Position numbers and translations under genes: made by a program. The notes under the pieces are model-generated. The model ran no database searches, was not told the origin of the DNA, and worked only from the letters and a program-made list of their open reading frames with translations. From assembly GCA_003279875.1 (NCBI GenBank), contig QCGN01000004.1, forward strand, positions 31,022-95,021: a DNA stretch of 64,000 nucleotides, given 5' to 3'. Of this stretch, positions 63,843 through 64,000 are shown in pieces. Numbering within the stretch: the stretch's first letter is position 1; the number at the start of each line of letters is the position of its first letter. The DNA comes from Prochlorococcus sp. AG-388-D03 (GTDB taxonomy: Bacteria > Cyanobacteriota > Cyanobacteriia > PCC-6307 > Cyanobiaceae).

Positions 63843-64000
63843 TTGATTCTAAATTATTATGCAAAAATAAGATCTTTCAATAACTTGTTCAAAAACGAAA
63901 TATTCCAATCAAGATATAAGTCAATTTTTCTAAAATTGGGAAATCATTGCGTTTTGGCATTAATAGCTTTAATAGTTATTGGAGGAGCTACAAGGGTTAT
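63843..64000 (+). CDS. ctaA: Start of probable heme A synthase, cut by window edge
   Basis: An open frame runs off the window end. It reads a basic, aromatic N-terminus (KNEIFQSRYKSIFLKLGN), then HCVLALIALIVIGGATRV, which fits helix 1 of CtaA/Cox15, the enzyme oxidising heme O to heme A. Possible starts are TTG at 63843 or TTG at 63885. The location, divergent from ctaCDE, is the usual place for this gene in cyanobacteria. Confidence 0.8.
   Translation, partial: MILNYYAKIRSFNNLFKNEIFQSRYKSIFLKLGNHCVLALIALIVIGGATRV

Overview
The window is a chromosomal segment of a very A+T-rich marine picocyanobacterium, most probably a high-light-adapted Prochlorococcus. The evidence is a chlorophyll synthase gene (chlG), a phylloquinone methyltransferase, ndhB, PipX, a cyAbrB regulator, tiny intergenic gaps and the cyanobacterial gene order der-ecfT-pipX-pipY-sepF-proC. 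No phage genes, transposases, rRNA or CRISPR arrays are visible.

Region 1 (1-7102) is unlike the rest. After the end of a probable tenA and thiD it becomes a sparse accessory stretch. It holds a cupin gene, a lone methyltransferase, at least one clear pseudogene (an antibiotic-biosynthesis-monooxygenase-type protein broken by stops and a frameshift), other decayed frames, a possible small RNA, and a run of very small minus-strand genes of 29-61 codons. It ends at two tRNA genes, Thr(GGT) and Tyr(GTA), a usual boundary for variable islands. Inside it, at 5046-5257, is a compact regulatory unit: a TATAAA -10 box, a GTA-N8-TAC palindrome, a glutamine-riboswitch-like aptamer and an unannotated 33-residue peptide with a YRGxxY (DUF4278) motif. 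A second unit of the same build lies at 33500-33777 in front of a 57-residue DUF4278 protein. Known relatives suggest these are PirA-like regulators of nitrogen metabolism.

Region 2 (7.2-17.6 kb) is core housekeeping: aroQ, miaE, cobI, a DUF1823 gene, der, ecfT, pipX, pipY, sepF and proC on the plus strand, then a glycosyltransferase, recO, a divergent deoC-like gene and the ribosome hibernation factor on the minus strand. Region 3 (17.7-36 kb) carries lipB, an acyl-ACP/CoA synthetase, ylqD, pdhC and queA, a sulfur block (cysK and two cystathionine gamma-synthase-type genes), rpsD, yidD, a glutaredoxin-like gene, murE, a short-chain dehydrogenase, an aminotransferase, arsM, the DUF4278 unit, an Nfu scaffold and mqo. 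Region 4 (36-52 kb) has lepA, a lone ABC permease, trmH, an operon ending in a photolyase-family gene, rsmB, a class A penicillin-binding protein, chlG, hisF, menG, a DciA-like gene, birA, an ABC ATPase and ndhB. Region 5 (52-64 kb) has topA, a repeat-bearing lipoprotein, a DUF2232 protein, a CobT-like protein, a solute-binding lipoprotein, an aldo/keto reductase, ribE, cyAbrB, and ctaCDE facing the start of a probable ctaA.

The most interesting material is the pair of glutamine-aptamer/DUF4278 units, one with a peptide gene too short for ordinary gene calling. They sit in a window that also encodes PipX, PipY and a cyAbrB regulator. Other points are a DeoC-like protein lacking the Schiff-base lysine, a photolyase lacking most Fe-S cluster cysteines, the dense set of minus-strand microproteins, and a small structured RNA candidate containing a duplicated 16-mer.
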